This document shows positions 1 to 7,365 of a DNA stretch of 8,853 nucleotides, piece after piece (positions within the stretch are counted from its first letter, which is position 1; the number at the start of each line of letters is the position of its first letter). The stretch is taken from positions 1 through 8,853 of the forward strand of contig DMCY01000104.1 in the NCBI GenBank assembly GCA_003451675.1, given 5' to 3'. The stretch comes from Candidatus Atribacteria bacterium. Its GTDB lineage: Bacteria; Atribacterota; JS1; SB-45; 34-128. The translations under genes and the position numbers were made by a program. The notes beneath the pieces are model-generated. The model was not told the origin of the DNA and did no database searches. It saw nothing but the letters and a program-made list of their open reading frames with translations.

Positions 1-80
1 TAGTTTATCTTAATCTTTTTATGTGTTAATAATGTAAATCCTATACAAGAAGATACAATATTATGAGTATTCAAATATAT

Positions 81-109
81 ATTATAACATAATTGATTTC
101 TTCATTCAA
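81..109 (-). promoter_or_regulatory. predicted sigma-A promoter for a gene beyond position 1
   Basis: On the minus strand TTGAAT (109-104, four of six) is followed by a 17-base spacer and TATAAT (86-81, full consensus). The predicted start is near position 74. No start codon of the ATG type follows on the minus strand before the window edge, so the transcript has a leader of more than about 70 bases. In many genomes ribF is followed by rpsO, whose mRNA leader is often regulated, but the downstream gene is not visible here. Confidence 0.5.
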
Positions 110-132
110 ACTTATTTGAGTTCTACAATACT

Positions 133-156
133 TATCTGTTAGCATATTAACAAACA
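133..156 (-). terminator. hairpin directly after ribF, weak terminator candidate
   Basis: The 24 bases right after the ribF stop can fold, as minus-strand RNA, into a 9-bp stem (UGUUUGUUA with UAACAGAUA, including two G-U pairs) and a 6-base loop. It is A/U-rich, and no U-tract follows, so it is not a standard intrinsic terminator. It could instead be a processing site or a 3'-end structure. I see no better terminator between ribF and the window edge. Confidence 0.3.
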
Positions 157-1137
157 TTATTCTGTGCTGATTTTATGTTCTTTAAAATATTTATCAGCTA
201 CAATTTTATCATTTTTTATCTGCAAAACTAAATCTCTATGGTCAGTGAATCTTTTTTCATCTCTTATTCTCCTAATAAATGAAATATTGATTCGTTTATT
301 GTAAATATTTTCTGCAAAATCAAATATATAGACTTCTACAGATATTTTGTCATTCTCATTGTTAAAAGTAGGCTTGAAGCCTATATTTATCAAACTATTA
401 TATTTTTGCCCTTTATAATAAGTAAACCCAAGGTATACACCATTTTTTGGCAATAGTTTCCCTGCTTCTATTTCTAAATTTGCTGTTGGAAATGACAGGA
501 CAGAATTCCCCCTCTTATCGCCATGAAGAACATTTCCAACAATTTGATAAGGATAGCCTAAAAATTTATTGGCTTTTATGATATCACCTTTTTTTAAATA
601 TTCTTTAATAGCAGTAGTGCTAATTTTTTGGCCATTTTTTATTGTTTTTGGATTCATGACAAATGACTTAAAATTATAAAATTCTCCTAACTGCTTTATC
701 AATGCAATATCGCCTTTTTTCTGAAAACCAAAGCGATAATCATAACCAGCAAACACAGCCCCCATATTAAATTTCTTTAACAATATTTCTATTAAAAAAT
801 CTTCTGCTATTATTTTAGAAAAATACTCATCGAAGTTAAAAACTATTATTTGTTGAATTCCAATTTCTCTAATTTTATCAATTTTTTCTGTTAGTGTACT
901 CAAAAGCGAATAATTATTTATTTTGTTAATGACTTTTCCCGGATGTTCGTCAAAAAGAACAGCAGTACTTATAGCACCAGCAATTTTTGACTCTTCTACA
1001 CACCATTTTAACAAAGCCTGGTGCCCACGATGTATTCCATCAAAGAATCCCAGTGCTATGTATTTCAGCAAACTTTTATCATCTGTATTACTATATTTAA
1101 TTTCTTTGTAAGTATAATTTATTTCTCTACTTTTCAT
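157..1137 (-). CDS. ribF: bifunctional riboflavin kinase / FAD synthetase RibF
   Basis: RibF phosphorylates riboflavin to FMN and adenylates FMN to FAD. The 326 residues hold an N-terminal nucleotidyltransferase domain with GFFDGIHRGHQ (30-40), FDEHP (62-66), AGYDYRFG (130-137) and ISTTAIK (172-178, matching the family's SSTxIR). The C-terminal flavokinase domain begins near 196 with GNVLHGDKRG (201-210), then FPTANL (216-221), NGVY (232-235), INIGFKPTF (250-258) and RIRDEKRF (290-297). Small deviations are Ser215 where Gly usually precedes FPTAN, and Lys178 for the usual Arg. Neither implies loss of function. It overlaps truB by four bases, with AAAGGT 6 bases before the ATG. It is the last operon gene in view, followed by a hairpin and a new promoter. 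Confidence 0.95.
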   Translation of the reverse strand: MKSREINYTYKEIKYSNTDDKSLLKYIALGFFDGIHRGHQALLKWCVEESKIAGAISTAVLFDEHPGKVINKINNYSLLSTLTEKIDKIREIGIQQIIVFNFDEYFSKIIAEDFLIEILLKKFNMGAVFAGYDYRFGFQKKGDIALIKQLGEFYNFKSFVMNPKTIKNGQKISTTAIKEYLKKGDIIKANKFLGYPYQIVGNVLHGDKRGNSVLSFPTANLEIEAGKLLPKNGVYLGFTYYKGQKYNSLINIGFKPTFNNENDKISVEVYIFDFAENIYNKRINISFIRRIRDEKRFTDHRDLVLQIKNDKIVADKYFKEHKISTE

Positions 1138-2069
1138 ACGAATACCTTTGTAACCTTATATTTTTTTGGATAACCAGATTCCTCAATTACTTTTGCTATC
1201 GCAATCAAATCGCCATCATTTGAGCAAACTCTAAATATACCCCCGGGAGTATTTGCCTTTCCATTGTCTATAAAATCTATCTCGTTGTCTGAAAACTGAT
1301 TTCCATTTCTGATTCTTGCTGTTAGATTCTCGTCTTTTCTCAATATTAGTTTTTTGTATTGGCTTAGAGATTGGTCCATTGTTACTATGTACTTATTTTG
1401 CTCCTTATATTGCTTTTCTAAAAAACTATCTAAATTAATAGAATGACCTATATTATAATTGCCTACTTCAGTTCTCTTAAGTTGAGACAAATAAGCACCA
1501 CAACCCAATTTTTCTCCAATATCATTGCATAGTGCCCTAATATAAGTTCCTTTTGAACATTTTATTTTGAAAACAATACTTGGGAAACTATCATAAACTA
1601 TTTTTAGAATGCTTATATTATGTATTGTTACCCTATGTGGAGATAAATCTACTTTAATACCTTTTCTCGCAAAGGTATATAGTCTAACACCTTTGTGTTT
1701 TTTTGCTGAAAAAACAGGGGGTTTTTGCCATATATTTCCAAGGAAACTTTTAAATACGTCATTAATCCTTTTATAATTGAGCATACTTTGTTCAATAGAT
1801 TTTATATTAATTATTTTGCCCTTTAAATCTTGAGTATCAGTTGCAATGCCCAAGATCATGGTACCGATGTATTCTTTGTCTAATATTGAAAGGTATTGGG
1901 CAATTTTAGTGGCCTTGTTAATGCAAACAAGCAATACTCCAGTTGCAAAAGGATCCAGTGTTCCAGTGTGTCCTGCCTTGTTACATTTTAGTTTTTTTTT
2001 AATTATTTGAACGACTTTTGCTGAAGTAATACCTTCAGGCTTATTAATGTTTAAAACACCATTTATCAT
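1134..2069 (-). CDS. truB: tRNA pseudouridine(55) synthase TruB
   Basis: TruB isomerises U55 to pseudouridine in the T-loop of most tRNAs. The 311 residues begin MINGVLNINKPEG, the family's normal start. The catalytic motif GHTGTLDPFATGVL puts the nucleophile at D39. Further motifs are ATDTQDLKG (76-84), QKPPVFSAKKHKGVRLY (115-131) and CSKGTYIRAL (171-180). A PUA-like C-terminal domain spans about 240-300. No Shine-Dalgarno can be seen in the 27 bases between the nrnA stop and the ATG at 2069, so expression may depend on ribosomes coming from nrnA or on a leaderless-like mechanism. The stop TGA overlaps the ribF ATG (ATGA), typical of coupled genes. Confidence 0.96.
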   Translation of the reverse strand: MINGVLNINKPEGITSAKVVQIIKKKLKCNKAGHTGTLDPFATGVLLVCINKATKIAQYLSILDKEYIGTMILGIATDTQDLKGKIINIKSIEQSMLNYKRINDVFKSFLGNIWQKPPVFSAKKHKGVRLYTFARKGIKVDLSPHRVTIHNISILKIVYDSFPSIVFKIKCSKGTYIRALCNDIGEKLGCGAYLSQLKRTEVGNYNIGHSINLDSFLEKQYKEQNKYIVTMDQSLSQYKKLILRKDENLTARIRNGNQFSDNEIDFIDNGKANTPGGIFRVCSNDGDLIAIAKVIEESGYPKKYKVTKVFV

Positions 2070-2096
2070 TGTTTTTATTTACTGGGGCTAAAAAAA

Positions 2097-3092
2097 TTAT
2101 TTTTTTCTAATTTCAGTTTGTAATTTTGATATTATTAATTTTGTTACTTTATTTAATTTTCCTCTAATATTACATCCAGCAGCATTGGGATGGCCTCCTC
2201 CACTGAATAGCCTTGCAAACTTATCAACATTAAATTCACCTTTAGAACGAAAACTAACCTTTATATATCCATCTTTTGTTTCTCTAAAAAATGCAGAAAC
2301 GTTGATATTTTTTATAGAAAGAATTTTATCTACAATTCCTTCAGTTTCTTCATCTTTAGAGTTAGTTTCTTTAAGCATATCCCTTGTTACAACAGTCCAT
2401 GATATTTTTGAAGAAAAATCTGTTTTTAGTTGTCGGAGTGCCTCTCCCATTAATCTAAGACTGGAAGGCTCATTTTCATTATATATATGATCAGCTATAC
2501 AGCTTGGGCTAACACCCTGTTGTACTAAATCAAGAGCAATTTTAAACGTATCTGCATTGGTATTTTCATATCTAAAAGAACCAGTATCTGTAACAATTGC
2601 GGTATATAAAGATATTGCTATCTCTTTATTTAGGCTACAATTTAATTTATTACCTAATTTATATAAAATTTCACCAATTGAAGAAGCATGAGGGTCAATA
2701 TAATTGTATTTACCAAAAATAGTATTACTGGGATGATGGTCAATGTTTATGATATATTCAATTTGTTTTAGATTAAGATGACTATCTCCTATCCTCTCTA
2801 AATTGCTTGAATCCAGAATAATCAATACTGTTTCAGGCTTTATTTCTAAAAAATAGTCTTTATCATATTCACCAGTAGATACAATTTCTTCTACACCTGG
2901 CAAATATTTATAAATATCTGGAGTTTTATCCTGGTTGACAACTATCGCATTTTTACCCATATTCTTTAACATCAAGTAAAGAGCCATCTCGGAACCGAGA
3001 GCGTCACCATCTAAATGTGCATGTGCACTAATTATAAAATTGTTATGTTTTTTTAAAATTACAGCAATTTCTTCAAGATTGTTTTGTTGCAT
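2097..3092 (-). CDS. nrnA: bifunctional oligoribonuclease / pAp phosphatase NrnA (DHH family)
   Basis: This is a 331-residue DHH/DHHA1 phosphoesterase. Family members degrade 2-5 nucleotide RNAs and dephosphorylate 3'-phosphoadenosine-5'-phosphate. The N-terminal DHH domain shows HAHLDGDALGS (H24, D28, D30; Leu27 stands where the family usually has Pro), LDSS with D94, IDHHPSN (D118, H119, H120) and DTGSFRY (D169). These supply the expected Mn/metal ligands. The C-terminal DHHA1 domain has GGGHPNAAG (298-306) for substrate binding. The length is normal. The start at 3092 lies 3 bases after rbfA, and only a distant GGGGAAG is visible, so translational coupling is likely. The gene lies between rbfA and truB, its usual place. 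Confidence 0.93.
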   Translation of the reverse strand: MQQNNLEEIAVILKKHNNFIISAHAHLDGDALGSEMALYLMLKNMGKNAIVVNQDKTPDIYKYLPGVEEIVSTGEYDKDYFLEIKPETVLIILDSSNLERIGDSHLNLKQIEYIINIDHHPSNTIFGKYNYIDPHASSIGEILYKLGNKLNCSLNKEIAISLYTAIVTDTGSFRYENTNADTFKIALDLVQQGVSPSCIADHIYNENEPSSLRLMGEALRQLKTDFSSKISWTVVTRDMLKETNSKDEETEGIVDKILSIKNINVSAFFRETKDGYIKVSFRSKGEFNVDKFARLFSGGGHPNAAGCNIRGKLNKVTKLIISKLQTEIRKK

Positions 3093-3095
3093 GCT

Positions 3096-3458
3096 TTAGT
3101 CAGTGTCTTCCCCTTTTTCCAGTCTATACACCTGGTACATAATTTGATGTACTTTTTCCAACTCCTTATCATAATGAAAAGATATATAAGGTGTAAAACG
3201 GTAATCTTTTAATCCGAGAGCCAATTCAGATCTGATAAACTTTGTAGCACTAAAAAGACCCTTCATACTTTTTTCTTGTTCTTCTTTAGTACCAAGAACT
3301 GAAATATAAATTTTTGCATTGTGCAAATCATCAGATAAAGCAATTCTGGTTATCGTCACAAAGCCAATCCTAGGATCTTTTGTTCTTTTATGGATAATAT
3401 GGCTAATATTTCTTTTCAATAATTTTTCAAAATGTTTCTTTTTTTGTTCTGAAACCAT
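3096..3458 (-). CDS. rbfA: 30S ribosome-binding factor RbfA
   Basis: RbfA is a small KH-fold protein that binds the 30S subunit near the 5' helix of 16S rRNA and helps late 30S maturation. The 120 residues carry the family core KDPRIGFVTITRIALSDDLHNAK (about 27-49), the linking SVLG segment, and RSELALGLKDYRFTPYISFHYD in the second half. The length is normal for the compact form without a long tail. The ATG at 3458 has AAAAGGA about 10 bases upstream. The nearer upstream ATG inside that spacer is out of frame. nrnA starts 3 bases after the TAA stop. Confidence 0.95.
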   Translation of the reverse strand: MVSEQKKKHFEKLLKRNISHIIHKRTKDPRIGFVTITRIALSDDLHNAKIYISVLGTKEEQEKSMKGLFSATKFIRSELALGLKDYRFTPYISFHYDKELEKVHQIMYQVYRLEKGEDTD

Positions 3459-3509
3459 TTAAAAACATTCCTTTTTAATTTTTTTCTATAAAATTTCTCA
3501 ATATTTTAT

Positions 3510-3791
3510 CTAAATAGTTGAAACTTTAAAATTAATCAATTCAACTTTGGGATTACTAGAAATTTTTTTAATTAAGCTATCCATTGTCTTATCAATTATC
3601 TGCCGGTTATCACTGATACAACAAATACCAAGGGTAGATTTTTTCCATAAATTTTTATGATTAATTTCAGAAATAGATATATTAAACTTTTTTCTTAGTT
3701 GAGACTTAAGATTGCTAATTATACTCCTTTTGTCTTTTAGAGAACGACAATCGGGCAAATATATGCAAAGTTCACAAACCCCAATTAACAT
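3510..3791 (-). CDS. ylxP: DUF503 family protein YlxP
   Basis: This is a 93-residue protein of the DUF503 (YlxP) family. The motifs seen are SLKDKRSII (17-25), RKKFNISISEINH (33-45), then LWKKSTLGICCIS (48-60) and a C-terminal NPKVELINF. The family's role is not firmly established. Its constant position beside rbfA and infB suggests a part in ribosome maturation or translation, which is inference from context. The length is typical. The ATG at 3791 is 8 bases after the infB stop, and the ribosome binding site is weak (AAAAG), so translation may be coupled to infB. rbfA follows after 51 bases. Confidence 0.9.
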   Translation of the reverse strand: MLIGVCELCIYLPDCRSLKDKRSIISNLKSQLRKKFNISISEINHKNLWKKSTLGICCISDNRQIIDKTMDSLIKKISSNPKVELINFKVSTI

Positions 3792-3799
3792 TTTGCTTT

Positions 3800-5734
3800 T
3801 TATCTTTCTACTTCTTGATAATTATAAAAAACAATAATATCTTTTACCTGGAGATCATCAACTTTATCAACGTTTATGCCACATTCATAACCAGCATTTA
3901 CCTCTTTTACATCTTCCTTGAACCGCTTTAAGGAAAAATCTTTACCTTCATATATTTTATTGTCCTCATGAAAAACTCGAATATAATCTTTGGTAGATAT
4001 TTTGCCTTCTGTCACATAACAACCTGCAACCACACCAATTTTAGGTATTTTGAATATCTCTCTAACTTCTGCCTTCCCATTAACAATCTCTTCGAGCTTT
4101 GGTTTTAGATATCCCTTTAAGGCAGCTTTAACTTCATCAACCAAATCATATATTATATTGTAAGTTCTTACATCAACTTTCTCTTTCTTAGCTAATTTTT
4201 GAGCATTTACATCAACTTTGACATTAAATCCTACGATTAGCGCATTTGAAGCTGAACCTAACATTATATCTGTTTCTGTTATTGCTCCAATTCCACCGTG
4301 AATAATCTTTATTTCAACTTCTTCGTTACTTAAAGTAGAGAGTGTTCCCTGGATAGCATCTAGAGAACCTTGGGTATCAGCTTTTAATATCATATTCAAT
4401 TCTTTTAGTTTCCCTTTTGTCATTTCATCAAATAAATTTTCTAGAGAAACTTTGTCAATATTTTGCTTTTGTTTCCTTTTGTTTTCTGATTCTCTTTCCT
4501 CAATAATTGTTTTTGCAAAATGATCATCTGCAACAACCTGAAAAATATCTCCAGCCAAAGGCATTTTATTAAAACCAGTTATTTCTATAGGAGTAGAAGG
4601 CCCAACATGCTTTAATCTTTTCCCTTTGTCATCCATCATACTCTTTACTTTACCAAAAGCTGATCCTACCACAAAATAATCCCCTATATCTAAATGACCA
4701 TCCTGTATTAAGACGGTGCCAAGAATTCCCCTTCTCTTATCTAATTTCGTTTCTATTACTATCCCACTTGCAGGGAGTTCTGGAGTGACTTGCAATTCTA
4801 ACATTTCAGCTTGTATTGAGATTAATTCTAATAGGTCGTCAATTCCCTTCCCCTGTAAGGCAGATATCTCTGCTACAAGAGTATCACCACCCCATTCTTC
4901 TGGAACTAATTCATGTTTTGCAAGGTCTTTTTTAACCTTGTCAACATTAGCATTAGGCTTGTCTATCTTATTAATTGCCACAATAATTGGAACATTAGCT
5001 GCTCTTGCATGATTTATGGCTTCAACAGTTTGAGGCATAACACCATCATCTGCTGCTACTACCAGTACAACAATATCTGTAGCCTTTACCCCACGTGCTC
5101 TCATAGTAGTAAAAGCTTCATGCCCAGGTGTATCAATAAAAACAAAACGATTGTTTTTAACTTCTACAACATAAGCTCCAATATGTTGAGTTATTCCACC
5201 AGCTTCTCCTTTTATAACATCACTCTTTCTAATCATATCAAGAAGAGTGGTTTTCCCATGGTCAACATGTCCTACAATGGTAATAGCTGGAGACTTTGTT
5301 TCCATTTGATGAACGGTTTGTTTAGTTTTTTTAGATTTAATTTTCTTTTTTAATTCTTTTGAAATTTCAACTTTAAAATCATTATCTTCATATATTCTCT
5401 GTGCAATTTGCCAAGGCAACGTTTTTTCTATTGAGCTAATATTCCCATATTTAGATACTTGTTGCATTGTTTTTGACAGGGGAACTTTCAATTGTTTTGA
5501 CAAATCTTTTAAGTTTGGTATTTTTTCCAAAACAATAGTTTCTCGTTCCTCATTTTCTTGATTAGCCTCTTGTATTTTCTCCTCCGAAATAGCTTCTTGA
5601 ATAATTTCTCTTGTTTCCTCATCAAGGGTACTCATATGGTTCTTTACATTGATTCCCTCTTTTTTAAGAAATTTGATAAGCTCTTTGGTAGGCATTTTTA
5701 AATCTTCAGCTACCTCGTATACTCTTTTCTTCAT
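3800..5734 (-). CDS. infB: translation initiation factor IF-2
   Basis: IF2 is the GTPase that brings initiator fMet-tRNA to the 30S subunit and drives 50S joining. The 644 residues begin with an IF2_N module (1-50, [21 protein letters not shown]) and a second related module at about 66-120. A short lysine-rich linker (about 126-140) leads into the G domain. G motifs are GHVDHGKT (155-162), GGITQHIG (179-186), DTPGH (201-205), NKID (255-258) and SAL (291-293). Domain II covers about 319-425. Domain III contains [12 protein letters not shown] (450-461). Domain IV contains [17 protein letters not shown] and [12 protein letters not shown]. The long charged N-terminal region of many IF2 proteins is reduced here, so the protein is on the short side but complete. 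The start is fixed by the GGAGGT site. ylxP follows after 8 bases. Confidence 0.98.
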   Translation of the reverse strand: MKKRVYEVAEDLKMPTKELIKFLKKEGINVKNHMSTLDEETREIIQEAISEEKIQEANQENEERETIVLEKIPNLKDLSKQLKVPLSKTMQQVSKYGNISSIEKTLPWQIAQRIYEDNDFKVEISKELKKKIKSKKTKQTVHQMETKSPAITIVGHVDHGKTTLLDMIRKSDVIKGEAGGITQHIGAYVVEVKNNRFVFIDTPGHEAFTTMRARGVKATDIVVLVVAADDGVMPQTVEAINHARAANVPIIVAINKIDKPNANVDKVKKDLAKHELVPEEWGGDTLVAEISALQGKGIDDLLELISIQAEMLELQVTPELPASGIVIETKLDKRRGILGTVLIQDGHLDIGDYFVVGSAFGKVKSMMDDKGKRLKHVGPSTPIEITGFNKMPLAGDIFQVVADDHFAKTIIEERESENKRKQKQNIDKVSLENLFDEMTKGKLKELNMILKADTQGSLDAIQGTLSTLSNEEVEIKIIHGGIGAITETDIMLGSASNALIVGFNVKVDVNAQKLAKKEKVDVRTYNIIYDLVDEVKAALKGYLKPKLEEIVNGKAEVREIFKIPKIGVVAGCYVTEGKISTKDYIRVFHEDNKIYEGKDFSLKRFKEDVKEVNAGYECGINVDKVDDLQVKDIIVFYNYQEVER

Positions 5735-5742
5735 ACTTGATG

Positions 5743-5748
5743 ACCTCC
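5743..5748 (-). promoter_or_regulatory. strong infB ribosome binding site
   Basis: GGAGGT lies 8 bases before the infB ATG at 5734. It is the only near-perfect Shine-Dalgarno at good spacing in this gene cluster. The others are weak (AAAGG, AAAGAG) or not visible. It fixes the infB start and suggests that IF2 is translated more efficiently than its neighbours. Confidence 0.75.
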
Positions 5749-5793
5749 ATATATACCGGAATCATTTCACCCTGGTTAGTTAATAAATATTAT

Positions 5794-6078
5794 CTACAAT
5801 GATGTATTTTTAAGTTCATTGAATTTTTCTTTTAATAATTTAATTGTTTCCGGTGAAATTTCCACCTTCAATGCATTGTTTAATTTTCCTTTTTTGGCTG
5901 CCTTTTCAAAACATTCCTTATTATAACACAGATAGGCCCCTCTACCTGATTTTTTTCCGGTCACATCAATTTCTATATTGCCTTCTGGTGTTTTTATAAT
6001 CCTTAACAATTCTTTTTTTGGTCTTTTTGACTGACAACCTATACATGTTCTATAAGGTATTTTTTTAGAATGTTTCAT
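5794..6078 (-). CDS. rnpM: YlxR-family RNA-binding protein, RNase P modulator RnpM
   Basis: This is a small basic cytoplasmic protein of 94 residues, the usual size for the YlxR (DUF448) family. The family is described from Bacillus subtilis as binding RNase P RNA and modulating its activity, hence the name RnpM. The signature RTCIGCQSKRPKKELLRI lies at 10-27, then IDVTGKKSGRGAYLC (37-51). The four conserved cysteines are C12, C15, C51 and C56. The ATG at 6078 is preceded by AAAGAG at 6 bases. It sits between nusA (55 bases) and infB (59 bases), its classic place. The small L7Ae-type gene ylxQ that often follows is absent, since the 59-base gap cannot hold it. The fold is a confident call. 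The RNase P role here is taken from the family. Confidence 0.93.
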   Translation of the reverse strand: MKHSKKIPYRTCIGCQSKRPKKELLRIIKTPEGNIEIDVTGKKSGRGAYLCYNKECFEKAAKKGKLNNALKVEISPETIKLLKEKFNELKNTSL

Positions 6079-6133
6079 GGTTAACTCTTTTATTTTAATT
6101 TCATTATAATTGACAATGCAAATTATTTATTTT

Positions 6134-7198
6134 TTATTCTTTTACTTCTTCTTTTTTATATTGAGAATCACTTTTTATGTCAATTTTCCAACCTGTCAAC
6201 CTGGCTGCCAATCTTGCATTCTGGCCTTCCTTACCTATTGATAGAGACAATTGGTCATCTTCTACAACAACCAGGGCCCTTTTTTCTTTTTCATATAACT
6301 TTACAAATAAAACTTTTGCGGGATTAAGGGAATTTGCAATGAATATTTTATCATCTTCATCCCATTTTATAACATCGATTTTCTCATCTTGTAATTCTGT
6401 CATTATAGATTTTATTCGAGAACCTCTGTCTCCAATACAGGAACCAATAGAGTCAACCATATCATCTTTACTATCAACAGCAATTTTTGAGCGCTTACCT
6501 GCTTCTCTTGCAATACATTTTATTTCAACTAATCCTTCATAAATTTCTGGAACTTCTAATTCAAAAAGTCGTTTTAATAAATCAGGATGGGTTCTCGATA
6601 ATATTATTCTAGGTCCTCTAGAGGTTTTTTTAACCTCAATAACATAGAACTTCATTCTTTTTCCTTTATTGTAATTCTCCCTCTTAACCTGTTCATTTAT
6701 TGGCAAAACTGCTTCAGCTTTACCTAGATCAACAATAATATTGTAACTATCTTGCCTCTGAATAATACCTGTTACTATATCTCTTACTTTATCAATATAA
6801 CGCTCATAAATCGCTTTTCTTTCTGCTTCCCTAATTTTCTGAACTATAACCTGTTTAGCAGTTTGAGTTGCGATTCTTCCAAAGTCTTTTGGTGTTATCT
6901 CTACGTTAATCTCGTCTCCTATTGCAATTTCTCCTTTTTTATACTTAACAGCTTCTTCTTTATTTATTTCTGAAGATGGGTTTGTTACAATATCAACAAC
7001 TTTCTTTCTTGTAAAAACTTGTACTTTACCGGTATCTTTACTAAACATTATTTCAACATTGTTTTTACCTTGAGCAAAATTTTTTTTGTATGCAGAAACA
7101 ACAGATGTCTCAATAGTATCTATCAATACTTCTTTTGAAATACCTTTTTCCTTTTCGATTTCATCTAATATTTTTATTAAATCAATATTAATATTCAT
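6134..7198 (-). CDS. nusA: transcription termination/antitermination protein NusA
   Basis: NusA binds RNA polymerase and nascent RNA, promoting pausing and intrinsic termination and acting in antitermination complexes. The 354 residues show the usual order. The N-terminal polymerase-binding domain (about 1-130) opens with LDEIEKEKGISKEVLIDTIE. An S1 domain covers about 135-200. KH1 (about 225-290) contains IGSCIGDRGSRI and EKIDVIKW. KH2 (about 300-345) contains SIGKEGQNARLAARLTGW. There is no C-terminal acidic-repeat extension, as is usual outside Proteobacteria, so the length is normal. The ATG at 7198 matches the family start and has AAAGG 7 bases upstream. It is the first gene of the operon here. 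The usual preceding gene rimP is absent, and a terminator-type hairpin lies in the leader. ylxR follows after 55 bases. A promoter-like sequence lies within the last codons (6155-6183). Confidence 0.97.
   Translation of the reverse strand: MNINIDLIKILDEIEKEKGISKEVLIDTIETSVVSAYKKNFAQGKNNVEIMFSKDTGKVQVFTRKKVVDIVTNPSSEINKEEAVKYKKGEIAIGDEINVEITPKDFGRIATQTAKQVIVQKIREAERKAIYERYIDKVRDIVTGIIQRQDSYNIIVDLGKAEAVLPINEQVKRENYNKGKRMKFYVIEVKKTSRGPRIILSRTHPDLLKRLFELEVPEIYEGLVEIKCIAREAGKRSKIAVDSKDDMVDSIGSCIGDRGSRIKSIMTELQDEKIDVIKWDEDDKIFIANSLNPAKVLFVKLYEKEKRALVVVEDDQLSLSIGKEGQNARLAARLTGWKIDIKSDSQYKKEEVKE
6155..6183 (-). promoter_or_regulatory. predicted internal promoter at the 3' end of nusA
   Basis: On the minus strand TTGACA (6183-6178, full consensus), a 17-base spacer and TATAAA (6160-6155, five of six) lie inside the last nusA codons, about 77 bases before the ylxR start. 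Such a promoter could give ylxR, infB and the later genes expression independent of the nusA leader. Caution: the -35 hexamer falls on conserved codons for Ile-Asp-Ile at the end of KH2, so part of the match may be imposed by the protein. Confidence 0.45.
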
Positions 7199-7201
7199 AG
7201 C

Positions 7202-7231
7202 TTAACCTTTTAACCCCTCCCATTTTTGGGA
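7202..7231 (-). promoter_or_regulatory. nusA ribosome binding region with small hairpin
   Basis: Minus-strand order is a small inverted repeat, UCCCA-AAAA-UGGGA (7231-7218), then GGGG, then two GGTTAA copies, then the ATG at 7198. AAAGG sits 7 bases before the ATG and is the better-spaced Shine-Dalgarno. A purine-rich GGGAGGGG lies about 15 bases away, rather far. The right arm of the hairpin takes up the first GGGA of that purine run, so pairing could modestly affect ribosome access. The stem is only 5 bp. Confidence 0.4.
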
Positions 7232-7259
7232 ATGAAGATTTAGGATATTCTCTAAACAT

Positions 7260-7287
7260 AGTATAATATATTAAATTTACAAAACAA
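7260..7287 (-). promoter_or_regulatory. possible second nusA promoter P2
   Basis: TATACT (7265-7260) has a weak -35, TTGTTT (7287-7282), at 16 bases on the minus strand. The -35 overlaps the end of the terminator hairpin. A promoter here would start transcription after the terminator and so bypass it. The match is only moderate, and the region is almost pure A/T. The -10 lies within a 13-base string shared with the region upstream of mtaB (8807-8819). Confidence 0.35.
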
Positions 7288-7313
7288 AAGAGTGGCTTTT
7301 TAACCACTCTTTT
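7279..7313 (-). terminator. intrinsic terminator hairpin, either mtaB terminator or nusA leader attenuator
   Basis: A perfect 10-bp inverted repeat (7304-7313 with 7286-7295) encloses an 8-base loop. In the minus-strand RNA the core is GAGUGG pairing with CCACUC, extended by A-U pairs. It is followed by a U-rich run broken by G (UUUUGUUUUGU). This has the form of a Rho-independent terminator. It lies 124 bases after the mtaB stop, and I see no other terminator between them, so it can end mtaB transcription. It also lies about 20-45 bases after the predicted start of promoter P1. In that case it would act on nusA transcripts. The interrupted U-tract suggests incomplete termination. Confidence 0.8.
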
Positions 7314-7337
7314 AAAATAATTTTTGAAATTTATTAT

Positions 7338-7365
7338 ATTATAGCACAGAACAAAAAAATATCAA
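7338..7365 (-). promoter_or_regulatory. predicted sigma-A promoter P1 of the nusA operon
   Basis: On the minus strand TTGATA (7365-7360, five of six to consensus) is followed by a 16-base spacer and then TATAAT (7343-7338, full consensus), with a TG one base before the -10 (extended -10, TGcTATAAT). It starts about 70 bases after the mtaB stop. The predicted start is near 7331, giving a leader of about 133 bases before the nusA ATG. It is one of the three strongest promoter matches I noticed here. Because the terminator-type hairpin at 7286-7313 lies just downstream, the leader could be attenuated. AT-rich spacers give chance matches, so this remains a prediction. Confidence 0.6.

Noticed and set aside
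104..120. Small inverted repeat TCAAA...TTTGA after ribF as a terminator
   Set aside because: The stem is only 5 A/T-rich pairs with no U-tract, and it overlaps the better-supported -35 element of the promoter at 81-109.
4921..4940. Perfect 6-bp inverted repeat CAAGGT...ACCTTG with 8-base loop inside infB
   Set aside because: It falls in conserved IF2 coding sequence, has no U-tract on the minus strand, and is best explained by the codons.
4716..5353. Overlapping plus-strand open frames of about 100-150 codons opposite infB
   Set aside because: They lie antisense to conserved IF2 coding sequence, have low-complexity products with no recognisable motif and no ribosome site. They are shadows of the real gene. 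The same holds for plus-strand frames near 923-1111, 2185-2490, 6177-6542 and 6752-6973.
6103..6115. Minus-strand TATAAT and plus-strand TTGACA in the nusA-ylxR gap
   Set aside because: Neither has a partner hexamer at 16-18 bases. They look like chance matches in A/T-rich spacer.
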